Shown here: positions 23,601 through 31,541 of the stretch, in pieces
Position numbering within the stretch: the stretch's first letter is position 1
How the letters are laid out: each line of letters opens with the position of its first letter
From: Siderastrea radians
Taxonomy: Eukaryota > Cnidaria > Anthozoa > Scleractinia > Rhizangiidae
Assembly (NCBI GenBank): GCA_964017195.1
Contig: OZ024896.1
Span: 2,043,987 to 2,107,986, forward strand
DNA: 64,000 nt
Direction: 5' to 3'
Program-made: the position numbers and the translations under genes
Notes under the pieces: generated by a model
The model's input: the letters and a program-made list of their open reading frames with translations, nothing else
Databases searched by the model: none
Told to the model about the DNA's origin: nothing

Positions 23601-25385
23601 ATCTAAAATAGGAAAAAAATAAATAGGGTGTGGAAATTGAGGCATTTTGAGTGAGGTTGTGCCTCTATATGATCTAAGAACTCAATTCAACCCTAACTGT
23701 ATTTCAGATCACAACGTATGAACTACATCAGGATAAGCTCTAAAATCCCATTCCTCTTTTCAGGGCCATGTACACCTATTAACTATAACGCTGTCTTTGC
23801 ACGAAGATATAATAATAAAATAAAATTTATTTAACACAAAAAAGCCAGGTAGGAATTAAATAGGCATGTAAACTACATTCTAAGACTTCAATAACTCTCA
23901 AAACACTTATGCACTACGCTATAATAATTAGTTTTGACATCAGACGAGTTCACATTTGCTAAATCGGCCACCTTAAAGACGTTTTGCGCTTTAGCCCCTT
24001 GTCAGAGTGGATCTCTGAATGCAATTTGTGTGCCTAATTTATTCTCATTTGGCCGTTTTCATAGTTATATGACAACGCTGTTGCAGTTATACCCTTAACA
24101 GGGACTGCATTTCCCCTGACTCCAACAAACCAAAGAAAAATACTGCTCAATACTTAAAATTTCAATGGTCAAACGTTACGATAAGGATTTCATCCTCGGA
24201 CTCAAATGTTAAGACCCCTTGTTCAGCACAATAAAGAGTTCATAAGTTGGTACTGCTCCTCACTCCTCGCACAAATATATATGATTTCATCCACAGACCC
24301 AAAAGTTAGAACCATCTCGTACAACAAATTAAACAGTACCATAGGCTAGTATTGCTCAATTGATTTCACTTTTAATGATCACCCTAGGCGTTACATCCAC
24401 AGGCTCATAACCTAGAACCTCATGTTTGACTCTGAGTGAAAGAGTCAATCACTGGCTTTTAATGATAAACACGTCTGCTTTAAAATAACACAGCTGTTTG
24501 TTTAGAAAGCAAGACTCGGAAAGTTGAAACAATTGGAACAAAATGGTAAACATAGATGATAGACTTGGGGCCCTCGACAAACACGGATAATTGCAAGTCT
24601 TTGATGAAACCTAAAAATAACAAGCTTAAAAAGCTAGCGTATGAATTGGTACGAATGGCTGAAATTCCTGCGTGTTCACGTAAAGATCTGAAGGTTTAAC
24701 AGCCAAGAAACCCGATGCAAGTGATAAATATGTGATCTTTACAACCTATTTTTACGCGCGCTTTCTATAGCTGGCTTTCACATTAGGGACGCATGATTTC
24801 TTATGAGCAAATAGTTTTCAAAAATGAATAATTTACGGTTACGATGCTGCAATCCCTTTGGAGATAAGAACATACCAGAGAATAAACTCTTGCCATGATT
24901 AAGAGCAGGTTGGACGTTAATTAAATCTTTCTGAAAGACGTTTTGATAACTCATCACATTTAAAAGTGAAGCCGAAGAATTCTTCAGCAACGTTCTCCAG
25001 AATTTCCAGCGAGAAAATCGAATCTTTGGTTATACAACTGAGAACAAAGTCAATTTAACATTTTCAGTTACGGAGAATTTTGTCGTGGGGTTTACTGTTA
25101 TGTTACGAGATCCTAACTTTTGATTGTGCGCATGAAATCTCAAAATGTGTCCATTTGAATGGAGGCTGTTCAACAGACCTTTTTCGTAGAGATTTCCTCT
25201 TTTAGATTTCTTCTAAACGCACTTTTTGATATTTTAAAACTGTTTGTACTCGAGAGGGGCAAGGAAAGAAGCTCTTCACAAAGAAAACAAGAAAAAAAAC
25301 AAACGACTTGTGGTTTTACTCACTCACCTCTTAAAGCCTCTGTTGCCCACAGCATGCCGAGGAAAATACAAACACGGAATAGCAT
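2572..25385 (-). CDS. RPTP-A: receptor-type protein tyrosine phosphatase, 8 FN3 domains, D1 and start of D2 (3' partial)
   Basis: Type I membrane tyrosine phosphatase assembled from 22 exons whose phases all agree (3703 coding bases, about 1234 residues in the window). Order: signal peptide (1-19), eight FN3 domains (about 20-828), membrane span (about 839-860), basic juxtamembrane segment with PIPVKEL wedge, then D1 with [42 protein letters not shown] (Asp1076) and [10 protein letters not shown] (Cys1108, Arg1114). D1 should hydrolyse phosphotyrosine on the cytoplasmic side, while FN3 repeats bind unknown extracellular partners. FN3 exons are phase 1-1, one domain per exon except the last, which is split over two. 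The Gly of WPDxGVP is Trp1078. D2 begins in the last visible exon, so the C-terminus lies off the left edge. The signal exon is joined by phase and consensus over a 5.7-kb intron, the least certain join. Orthology to a named vertebrate RPTP is not claimed. Confidence 0.9.
2830..2976 (-). CDS. RPTP-A exon 21, D1 C-terminus and D1-D2 linker
   Basis: 147 bp, phase 0-0. EQYWFIHDVLRDASICGVTT and an acidic linker. Donor GAG|gtcagt. If unspliced, the frame reads on to a stop at 2766-2764, which could be an intron-retained, D1-only end. Confidence 0.87.
3416..3551 (-). CDS. RPTP-A exon 20, D1 P-loop AGVGRTG
   Basis: 136 bp. AGVGRTGSFIAIDSLMEQM, then VDVYGFVAKMRKQRNYMVQTQ, which carries the Q-loop. 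Same length as two P-loop exons in RPTP-B. Confidence 0.93.
4071..4234 (-). CDS. RPTP-A exon 19, D1 WPD loop
   Basis: 164 bp. FQYHFTSWPDRWVPRD, then GPIVIHCS, split in the Ser codon. Catalytic Asp1076 and Cys1108 are here. The WPD+2 Gly is replaced by Trp (TGG), one base from GGG. Acceptor cctctag. Confidence 0.92.
4597..4719 (-). CDS. RPTP-A exon 18, D1 ERYW strand
   Basis: 123 bp, phase 0-0. NEPTCERYWHETEP matches the C-x-QYWP strand; then YGNVTVSQ. Donor TGG|gtaagt. Confidence 0.9.
5587..5678 (-). CDS. RPTP-A exon 17, D1 DFWRMIWE
   Basis: 92 bp: [18 protein letters not shown] then TIVMIEMQGKE. The donor is GAA|gtacgt; only this choice keeps the frame into ERYW of the next exon. Confidence 0.92.
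6481..6517 (-). CDS. RPTP-A exon 16, D1 YIATQ micro-exon
   Basis: 37 bp: GYSSPARYIATQ(G). Acceptor gattatag, donor CAAG|gtattg, phase 1. Confidence 0.88.
6912..6988 (-). CDS. RPTP-A exon 15, D1 DHSRV and YINANYV
   Basis: 77 bp, the same length as the matching RPTP-B exon (39769-39845). [10 protein letters not shown] and GSDYINANYVD. Donor GAT|gtaaga. Confidence 0.93.
7424..7514 (-). CDS. RPTP-A exon 14, D1 substrate loop
   Basis: 91 bp. Ends with KNRYCNIVA(Y), the phosphotyrosine-recognition loop with its Tyr. Donor CGT|gtaagt, phase 1. Confidence 0.92.
9151..9221 (-). tRNA. Mirror copy of the tRNA-derived sequence
   Basis: Exact reverse complement of 9258-9328, in the left arm of the palindrome. 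Same departures from a functional tRNA. Confidence 0.45.
9258..9328 (+). tRNA. tRNA-derived sequence, Thr(GGT)-like
   Basis: Cloverleaf layout: GGCTTGA acceptor, TAGCTC-GAGC D arm, seven-base loop CCGGTAT (anticodon GGT), GGTTCGAATCC T loop. The base before the anticodon is C, not the invariant T, the anticodon stem has an A-C pair and the T arm is one base short. Most likely a tRNA-derived SINE head, not a working tRNA gene. Confidence 0.45.
9566..9681 (-). CDS. RPTP-A exon 13, wedge region before D1
   Basis: 116 bp. APPRRPIPVKELVEHCARL then NNNALFNDEFK, the helix-turn-helix that precedes D1 in RPTPs. Acceptor ttgtag, donor AAG|gttaga. Confidence 0.92.
10108..10145 (-). CDS. RPTP-A exon 12, juxtamembrane micro-exon
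   Basis: 38 bp. RDSRRSKEPIHK, basic cytoplasmic linker. Acceptor ctgtgcag, donor AAAC|gtgagt. Needed to keep frame between the membrane exon (phase 2) and the wedge exon (phase 1). Confidence 0.82.
10587..10689 (-). CDS. RPTP-A exon 11, transmembrane segment
   Basis: 103 bp. Short stalk, then the span LIWIVAGLVGFVLLLVLV and AFILIR, followed by arginines as a stop-transfer signal. Acceptor ttcccag, donor CAG|gtttgt. Confidence 0.92.
11068..11149 (-). CDS. RPTP-A exon 10, FN3 domain 8 (last strand)
   Basis: 82 bp. VQAFNSLPGRMSEEITV completes the final FN3 strand (YKIK|VQAFN), followed by a polar stalk. Acceptor cacccag, donor AG|gtaaat. It is the only FN3 domain in the gene interrupted by an intron. 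Confidence 0.85.
12166..12392 (-). CDS. RPTP-A exon 9, FN3 domain 8 (first part)
   Basis: 227 bp. Starts VPSPPRTVSV, core Trp in LVLQWRKPEETNG, KYVLHFSD, then LPDIEKEYKIK, where the domain is cut by an intron in phase 0 (AAA|gtaagt). It continues in the exon at 11149. Confidence 0.9.
12890..12980. repeat. Short dispersed repeat with inverted CCTCGTTCCCAGG-like ends
   Basis: Near-palindromic segment (CTTGTTCCC to GGGAACGAGG) with an internal TCCCCTGG/CCAGGGGA pair. A related CCTCGTTCCCGGGG piece occurs near 59011. Confidence 0.35.
13092..13403 (-). CDS. RPTP-A exon 8, FN3 domain 7
   Basis: 312 bp, phase 1-1. Starts VPDSPQGVQV, core Trp in VRITWRSHSG, RYMVKWLHV and LKPYNMYSFMVR. Donor G|gtatgc; acceptor attgcag. 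Confidence 0.9.
14109..14480 (+). mobile_element. 3' remnant of a LINE retrotransposon
   Basis: Plus-strand reading with one internal stop gives YEIYNNLSPPYLQHIF, IPRPRTEAAKASLCYRGSNL and WNKIPVEIRHN, the typical C-terminus of LINE reverse-transcriptase ORFs. An AT-rich tail and a (GAT)n tract at 14442-14468 follow. Strongly 5' truncated; in the RPTP-A intron between FN3 exons 7 and 8. Confidence 0.7.
14783..15042 (-). CDS. Possible nested first exon, unknown protein
   Basis: ATG at 15042 in good context (aaaATGGCGG); 86 codons ending AAG|gtaaac. Reads MADSSTERNRLFSIRLEPQK, then GGREAVFSRISSKLNGD and DFTAEEDKWGR. Composition looks protein-like and the donor is good, but no second exon or family is recognised. 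It lies in an RPTP-A intron on the same strand; it might be an alternative start or a retrocopy fragment. Confidence 0.25.
15582..15887 (-). CDS. RPTP-A exon 7, FN3 domain 6
   Basis: 306 bp, phase 1-1. Starts VPSRAPQLLQA, core Trp in VFVKWEPIPRRHVKG, GYHVNYSEED, MKPQTRYHVWI and GAGPSSEKE. Very similar to domain 5. Donor CCG|gtgagt. Confidence 0.93.
16388..16711 (-). CDS. RPTP-A exon 6, FN3 domain 5
   Basis: 324 bp, phase 1-1. Starts VPSRAPDSLRV, core Trp in ILIEWSPVPQQYVHG, GYHVYYR, TGLEPFTYYDIWV and GNGPQSRPV. Donor G|gtaagt. Confidence 0.93.
17049..17339 (-). CDS. RPTP-A exon 5, FN3 domain 4
   Basis: 291 bp, phase 1-1. Starts GLEAPQNVKV, core Trp in LRVSWNPVY, GYHVIYQEV, LEKFSTYTVTV and GGLGEQSEPV. 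Donor G|gtaagt. Confidence 0.92.
17803..18111 (-). CDS. RPTP-A exon 4, FN3 domain 3
   Basis: 309 bp, phase 1-1. Core Trp in IKVVWTPIPQEHVNG, followed by GYYVIYW and TGLKRNTSYGIRL. The PIPQEHVNGIL stretch recurs nearly unchanged in FN3 domains 5 and 6, so these repeats are recent duplicates. Donor CG|gtatgg. Confidence 0.92.
18474..18770 (-). CDS. RPTP-A exon 3, FN3 domain 2
   Basis: 297 bp, phase 1-1. Starts APTAPPANV, core Trp in LIVFWAHIP, GYKVCYKR strand, LGGLKSYTPYWVTV and NKGEGPTS near the end. Three Cys residues could make it unusual among the set. Donor G|gtgagt. Confidence 0.92.
19398..19676 (-). CDS. RPTP-A exon 2, FN3 domain 1
   Basis: 279 bp, phase 1-1. FN3 hallmarks: proline-rich start (LDPPSYLVG), the core Trp in VKLSWEVKS, and the Leu/Tyr pair in LNSLKVYTQYFFRVR. 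Acceptor tccag and donor GG|gtagga. Confidence 0.88.
19937..20381. mobile_element. Foldback/MITE element of about 445 bp
   Basis: Terminal inverted repeats GGCTGGTTTTCACTAGCGAC (left) and GTCGCTAGTGAAAACAGCC (right), with internal GATCTAGTGAAAA/TTTTCACTAGATC pairs and a GGAGTC tandem near the left end. No coding capacity. Target-site duplication not clear. Confidence 0.75.
20601..20636. repeat. (TTA)n microsatellite
   Basis: About 12 uninterrupted trinucleotide units. Confidence 0.95.
20938..21425. mobile_element. MITE with CAGGGGC termini
   Basis: Ends CAGGGGCAGAT and ATCCGCCCCTG form an imperfect inverted repeat including the GC-rich stretches at 20990-21005 and 21385-21415. CTTAG flanks both sides (20933-20937, 21426-21430) and looks like a target-site duplication. 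No intact ORF. Confidence 0.7.
25328..25385 (-). CDS. RPTP-A exon 1, signal peptide
   Basis: ATG at 25385; encodes MLFRVCIFLGMLWATEALR, a typical hydrophobic secretory leader, and ends in phase 1 at a GAG|gtgagt donor. Phase 1 fits the next FN3 exon at 19676 directly, making a Glu codon across the junction. No intermediate exon that keeps the frame was found in between. Confidence 0.7.
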
Positions 25386-26418
25386 GTCGAAGTTTTCTCT
25401 TGATGGATTGCCTTTGCTTTCTTTCCACGACTAGTTGTCCAATCCTTCTAGCAGAATTATCAAATTCACATCGCACCACCTAACAGAAGGCCAGTATCTG
25501 ACGCGATGTGATTTTAACGCGTTTCTGGGAGCAGAGGAAGTGGTCCGATTTTTTCAGATGGAGTTCTAGATCGGTAGCACTGCGGAAGCTCAATCAAAGT
25601 TGAATCGCGGGGTCAACAGCAATTCACGGATTAATTTTCTCGGAACATTTGTAAACGCCTCATGTCAACTCAGTTGTGTTTGGAGTTGGTAGTTCACATG
25701 ATACTACAAGCGTAATATCAGTTTACAAGTTGGTTTATACAAAGAGGGACATTAGCAGTATTCACCGCGGGGAATATTTCATCTGCACCATATTTTTTCC
25801 TTTTTTTAACAAATTATATTTGAAACACTGAGTTATTATGTATGTTTACAAAAGCAACATTACAAAAAGCTCAGTAAATTTTGTTTAGCATGTTCATTGA
25901 CATTAAAGACAGTCAAATGAAGGTGAAAGTTTGTTTCAAATTTCTATCCGTGCCGAAAAAACCGGATGTTGTGGAAGGTTAATAACTTTTGATCTGTTTC
26001 CTTTGTCAAATTTTAACCCTCAACTACAAAAGCTGATGGTTTATTGCTAAACCAGTTTGTTATGACCACACGATGGCTGCCTGATGTATAAATCAAGCAC
26101 ATGTACACAGAAATACAGAAATTAGAAGTAAGAGGAATTATCAGAAATTCAGAGGCTACAGTAACCACGCCAGTTGAACCCCGGGGTTGAACTGCGATGA
26201 ACAATTTAACTTGATCTCTTTCAATCGGAATACTGGAATCAAATTAACCTGAATTGAAAAAAAAACCGCAAATCACTGTGTGTTTGCTCTATTAGTTTAC
26301 TTAGAAACAAATGTGACAGTCGTATGTCCTCGGAACGCTAAGACGTTTGCCAGAATAAGTGAAAAAGGCAGAATTCCACGTACCGCGAGTCGCCTCAGGG
26401 CGCGCGAGATCTTTGTTA

Positions 26419-27351
26419 GGGAAGGTACGTTTTTTCTTGGGGGGGGGGGGGGAGGGCTGGGGCCTCAGAGGGGAGGGTCATCAGTGAAAGTGAGCACCAA
26501 AAGGGGAGGGCCATACCTCATGTGAGCTATTCAAGGGAGGGTCACACATCTTTTCCAGAATTTTTTAATGACAATTTTTGTGATGTTGTTTACCATTTTT
26601 CTTACAGATTAAGTTTTTCTTTTCACCTACTTTGATTTAATTTGGTGTTTTATTATAGGTACTAGGTTACATTTTTAGATGTATATTATGCCATGGCACA
26701 TAGTTTTTCTCGAAGGACTTGTGTCCTTTTCTGTCCGTATCGAGAAGTACTTGACTCAGGTATCGTTTCTTCAGCTTCTTGCTGTTGGCTATCCGCTACC
26801 TGATCTCCTGAGTCGTTTAGTTCTGAAGAGTTACTAGTAGATCCAACAATGCGCTCTACCCTGTCGGAAATGTCGGAAATATTTGTTTTTGAGAGGCAGA
26901 TTTCGCATGCTAAACAACTAAACCTTTCTGTTAAAATAACCAACAGCAATGCCGGCTAGTCGGAGAAAGAAGCGCGTGTATTTTCCCTTAGATATTTTAT
27001 GTTCAAAACTTTTATAATACTCAAATACTTCCATATTCAAACTTCAGCTATAAAACGTAAATATCCCACAATAATAGTTTGCATTTTCCTTGTTTCAGCA
27101 CGCACACATTCAATATCGAGGTATATTCATATTCAAACACTTTGCGTTCACAAGCGAAACGTTCTGAGGTTTCTACAGCATGGAACATACCATGTTGTAG
27201 TGAGGGGAGGGTCGCGCTTTTGTCAGTCACCTAAAGGTGGGGGGTCAGGAGTTTTTTTTATTAAAACGCAAGGGAGGGCCAACACTTTTTTGGAAAAAAA
27301 AAACCAAAATTCCCCAGCCCTCCCCCCCCCCAAGAAAAAACGTACCTTCCC
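26419..27351. mobile_element. Inverted-repeat DNA element flanked by TTA
   Basis: Both ends share about 45 bp in inverted orientation: GGGAAGGTACGTTTTTTCTT, then a G run and GAGGGCTGGGG. TTA lies immediately outside each end (26416-26418, 27352-27354), which fits the 3-bp TWA duplication of PIF/Harbinger-type elements. Inside is a minus-strand ORF at 26686-26949. Confidence 0.75.
26686..26949 (-). CDS. ORF inside the TTA-flanked element, unknown
   Basis: 87 codons ending MA-stop; Ser/Glu-rich middle (SSELNDSGDQVADSQQQEAE) and basic end (RYGQKRTQVLREKL). Not a recognised transposase. May be a captured host fragment or chance. Confidence 0.25.
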   Translation of the reverse strand: MLLVILTERFSCLACEICLSKTNISDISDRVERIVGSTSNSSELNDSGDQVADSQQQEAEETIPESSTSRYGQKRTQVLREKLCAMA

Positions 27352-28562
27352 TTAGTTGGCGCCACAGAAGTGGTTCTGATCCGCTGGCTAAAAGCAAGCT
27401 TCATGTGGGTGTTCTGCACTTACAACAGCAGACATAATAATCTTACTTGTTGGGAAAAATCAATTACTGTCGGCTGGTTGTTGAGGGTTTGTACGTGTCT
27501 TATCTTTGGAAAACCAGCCAAGGAATTTGACAAAACAACAAACTACTCATAATTATCTCTCTCGTCTCTGGAAATCAATTACTGTCCACCCCTGGCGGTT
27601 TCATGAGAGAAATCACACAAGGCATGCTCACTGGCAACTGTAAAAATATTTAAAATTAATTTCCAAAATGTAGAGAAATAAACAAAAAAAGATAGAGGAA
27701 CTGCTTAAGAGTTTTCATTTAAACGGCTACACAGTAGGATTTCATGCACGTGATGCTCGAAAGCTGTAACCGCAACACGATCCATGGTTTGGCAGTGAAT
27801 AGGTCAACCATGGTCAACCATTTCTCTTGGAGTCTATTGATACAACTTTTGAGTCTGGGGATGAAATCCAATGTGACTAAGGTACTCAAACTAAAGCAAT
27901 GTAGAAGCATTTTCTTGTGGTACCGTTCGTCGTCAATATTCTACAAAATGAAATTATTAGAACAAATTGTCACGGTTATATTAGATGGTTCAAGTCGGAA
28001 TCACACAAGAAAGACTGTCTTATCAGTTACGATACTGACACAGGAATTTCTCAAAATAACAAACGTTCATGAACTTGCTCGTCAGCAGAAATCAATTAGT
28101 GTCTACTGATCATTGATGCACGTAGATATCTCAGATAAGAACTCGGGCGCGGTTATGATAACCACATTATCTTGATCAACAGCCTGTCGATAACACGATT
28201 GAATTCCGCTGATAGAGAATTGCCTAATCCTCGGAAGCTTGTTTATTTTCATTTCAGCTAGTAAATGGCCAATACACCGCATGTTTATATTGCGTGACAG
28301 CTTAAATCTTCCAAACACCTCAGCTCTTTTTACAACCGCAACATAAATAGCCTGCGGTACAATCATTAATTCTTGGCAAGCAAGGGCAAAGCTCGTGTTC
28401 TGCCAAAGCGCTGTGCACAAGTTTTAAACCTCCAGTGTGACTCGGAAAGACATTTGTATGGCAAAACTTTATTACGGCCGATAACGATCGGCTACGAGTG
28501 AGAGACGTGATCACTCGCCAAGTATTAAAAAATATAATGTATTCAAGGTACCGTGTAATGAA

Positions 28563-28915
28563 GTTGGCTCCCCGGGGGGAGAGGGGCACTTAAGGGACGT
28601 TTGGGAGTGTGCCGCCGAGGCCTTCAAACCCTGACCCTGTTTAAGACAAAATCCATTCATTTCAATGCTCAGTTTAAGACAAGAGACCTTTACATTTTGC
28701 TTGTGTGCTGCGTTTTTCTTGTCTGCCTTGTTTTTCATTTCCCATACATGTAGGGTTCAAGGCTTCCAGTCCAGAAAGACACCCTGTTCAATACGCTAAA
28801 TTGTGAAATTGCAGACCCTGTTTAAGACGCAAGACCCTGAAAACCATACCCTGTTGAGCGGCACACACCCGTTTAGACCAAATAAGGGAGTGCCCCCCCC
28901 CCCCGGGACTTGGCT
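28563..28915. repeat. Dispersed repeat with CCCTGTTTAAGAC units, copy 1
   Basis: Bounded by G-rich (CCCCGGGGGGAGAGGGGC) and C-rich ends. Contains GGCCTTCAAACCCTGACCCT, GACAAGAGACC, and GACGCAAGACCCTGAAAACC. The same blocks occur in the same order at 46692-47420. Confidence 0.75.
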
Positions 28916-30162
28916 ACTCTATTACTATACTGGGAGGAGGAGGGAGAAGGATATAGCATTGCAGAGAGAGGAGCTTGGGGGCTTTTTCAAGTTGTTAAAA
29001 ATATTTGTACGGACGCAGGAGTGCTCCTGACGAACTCTCTTATGGTATATGTATTATGTCAGTGAAATGCGTAGTATGTCCTGGCCTTTGTATACTTTGA
29101 TAACTAAGGCCTAAGGGTATGTTGAGCTTACTATACTCGACTAGAAATGGGACATAGAGTTTGACTATAATGTTCTGATTGGCCAGTAAAAGGAGTAGCA
29201 TTTTAGGACCCATGCCTCTGTGTAAATCATATATTCCCGTCTGAAACACTTGACTAGAAGCTGACTACGAGCTCTTAGAGGTGCACTCGCACTCAAACTG
29301 AAAGTTTCAAAGAGCCCCTCTCCCCACCTTCCCGGAAAGGCCTGCAAAAGCTTGGATTTCAAGCCGTGTCAAACATCGTAAATAATTAATCAAACCCTAA
29401 GGCGTGAACTAAGTTTCCGGTTTCCGGTGGAAACAAGCTTCGTCGAATTACTCAATGATCATTCGCACCTCTTCCGAACTTATTTTTACGGTTGGAAAGT
29501 CTCTCTTTGCTTCTGAGATCTACTTGTTTTGTTCAGTAAACTTGTCGGACCGTTTGATGTCGGACGATAACCTCTCTCACGGCCTCTCACCGACTCTTCA
29601 CACCTGGAAAGCATTTTTGTAACGCAGCACTGAGCCGCCTCGAGAGACAACAGGCATGCCAAGTTGCATGCCGAGCTCTATCGTTTATTACGTTAGTTGA
29701 GTTTACCGGTATTTCAATCACTTTGTCTAGTTAGGACCACAAGTGAAAGATTTTTCACGTATACTTTAAAGTACACCAGCCATCCCCGTTCGCCAAATTC
29801 ATAAACTGAAACGTATTAAGACTATTAAGACTTTTTGGCGGCTCTTTTCTTCCTTAATACTAGTAAATCTAGCTCGTTATCTTTCCATCTCCTTTTCGTC
29901 GACGTGCGTTTGTTCCACACATTTGTCATGTGCAATAACGAATTCTTATCAACCACCAGTGGCGTTTTACAAGTGCGGCCACCGCTTTCGTTTCCTACCA
30001 AACTTTGTCAAACTTCAAAAGCGCTGTCATCCGAGGTCAATTAAGCTCGACAATTGTTTTGTAAAACTTCAAACAAGAGGTTTTAAACAATTTTCAATTT
30101 GTGCCATATAAACGCCATATAAACGTTTCGTGCCATATAAACGTTTTGTTTGCCATCGTAGC

Positions 30163-30447
30163 TTGATTAAGAATCAAACACAAACAACTGCGATAAACAT
30201 TGTAAATAAACGCATTTTGATAAACTTGACGTTTCGTATGCTAGACAACATACATTTTCAAAAGTAACCGTTACAGTGTTTGAAAACTGTTTATAAAGTT
30301 GCTTACTATATGAACAGTTTTCAAACACTGTAACGGTCACTTTTGAAAATGTATGTTGTCTAGCATACGAAACGTCAAGTTTATCAAAATGCGTTTATTT
30401 ACAAATTGAATGTTTATCACCGCTGTTTGTGTTTTATTCTTAATTTT
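30163..30447. repeat. Long hairpin, arms about 125 bp
   Basis: Left arm 30163-30291 and right arm about 30313-30447 are near-perfect inverted repeats around a loop of about 20 bp. Core: ACAGTGTTTGAAAACTGTT / AACAGTTTTCAAACACTGT and CGTTTCGTATGCTAGACAAC. Resembles a foldback element or a compact MITE. Confidence 0.85.
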
Positions 30448-30530
30448 CAATTTGCTTTTTCATTTTGATGGACTTATGAGGCCTGATTATGACTTATGAG
30501 GCCTTATTATGAAGTGCAGATACGTTTACC

Positions 30531-30559
30531 AAAACAAACAAACAAACAAACAAACAAAC
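30531..30559. repeat. (AAAC)n microsatellite
   Basis: Seven tetranucleotide units. Confidence 0.9.
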
Positions 30560-31075
30560 CGAAAGACATATTGAGCTGAAGGTAATCATACTATTTCTTA
30601 AAGAAAACTAAATTCAGGTTTATCCCAGTACAGTACGGGCCCTAGGTCTTGTTACCCATGCTTTCACTGGGCAATGGTAGATAATATTGACGGCGATAAC
30701 GTGCAAAATGACAGAATTACAGAAGTGCAGCAGTGTTGTCAATGTGCGTCCGTTTTTGAGAGGTCTTGATATTCTTCATCCCTATAGCTATTATAACAAT
30801 TATCGCCTCAGATCTAAAAATTACTTACGAGTTTTTTTCTTATCCCTAAAACCCCCTATCAGCGCTTCTACGGTGAGCAAACTGATATGAAATACTTCCC
30901 TTTTATCGTCTTTGAAATGCTACCAGCTCCTTAATTCCACTTGTGTAGTACTCACCTTAGCCCGATGTTACATCCTTAATATGATACAATTGTAGTTTTA
31001 TAGATAAAGTACCAATAGTTGTCAGTTTTCTTAAGCTACTCATCTTTCTCAAAAATTCAAGATAAGAAAACAATG

Positions 31076-31081
31076 TTTATT
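31076..31081 (-). terminator. Candidate poly(A) signal of RPTP-B
   Basis: AATAAA on the minus strand about 380 bp after the stop. This AT-rich region offers such hexamers by chance, so support is weak. Confidence 0.25.
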
Positions 31082-31460
31082 TTTTACTTTGCCTGTGTGC
31101 TTTTTCTGTATATTTTATCTTCACTGATGTTAGTGATTCTATTTTGTAACAAAATTAGGCTACAAAAACTAAACTTATTAAAGAATATAGAGTAATAAAA
31201 AGCCTTTCTTTTTCTTTTCGTGATGCTTTCCATGCATGCAATACTTTCGCTTTTGGCTTTACGAAAAAAAAAAGTGATAACGACATAAAATTTCGATTTA
31301 ACTTCAACGCTGCTTCTAACGTAAGCAAACGATTTCAATTGGTTGAAAAATGTACCCTACTATTCATTTCCATTATTCATTTCCATTATCAATTATATAA
31401 GTATAGTATGAGACTCCTTTGTAAACGCCGTAGTTAAAGAAGCTAACTGTAGCTGACTAT

Positions 31461-31541
31461 TCAGCAATTTGAAAAATTGGAATAGGCATTAAAAGAATCC
31501 AGGTAAGCTAGGATTGTCTTGTAGCAGAACATGTATTGCTC
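31461..31541 (-). CDS. RPTP-B exon 22, C-terminus and stop
   Basis: 81 bp. [17 protein letters not shown], then NAYSNFSNC and TGA. Acceptor tttcag. The AYSNF end resembles the Grb2-binding YxNF tail of vertebrate RPTP alpha. Confidence 0.9.
   Translation of the reverse strand, partial: EQYMFCYKTILAYLDSFNAYSNFSNC

Larger units (their letters stand above)
19677..25327. other. RPTP-A first intron (5.7 kb)
   Basis: No exon that fits the frame was found. It contains two inverted-repeat elements (19937-20381, 20938-21425), a (TTA)n tract (20601-20636), AAAT-rich repeats near 21570-21620, a G-run with GGGTGTTCCAA at 23435-23462 (similar to 5185-5210), and a decayed hammerhead-like motif near 23970-24005. 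Confidence 0.6.
25386..31460. other. Intergenic region between RPTP-B and RPTP-A
   Basis: About 6 kb from the RPTP-A start to the RPTP-B stop. It should hold the RPTP-A promoter and the RPTP-B 3' UTR, neither of which I can delimit. It contains an inverted-repeat element (26419-27351), a dispersed repeat (28563-28915), a long hairpin (30163-30447) and an (AAAC)n tract (30531-30559). No gene supported. Confidence 0.6.

Noticed and set aside
27744..28109. 121-codon plus-strand ORF
   Set aside because: Low-complexity AT-rich reading without recognisable motif, splice context or homology; overlaps another open frame on the other strand.
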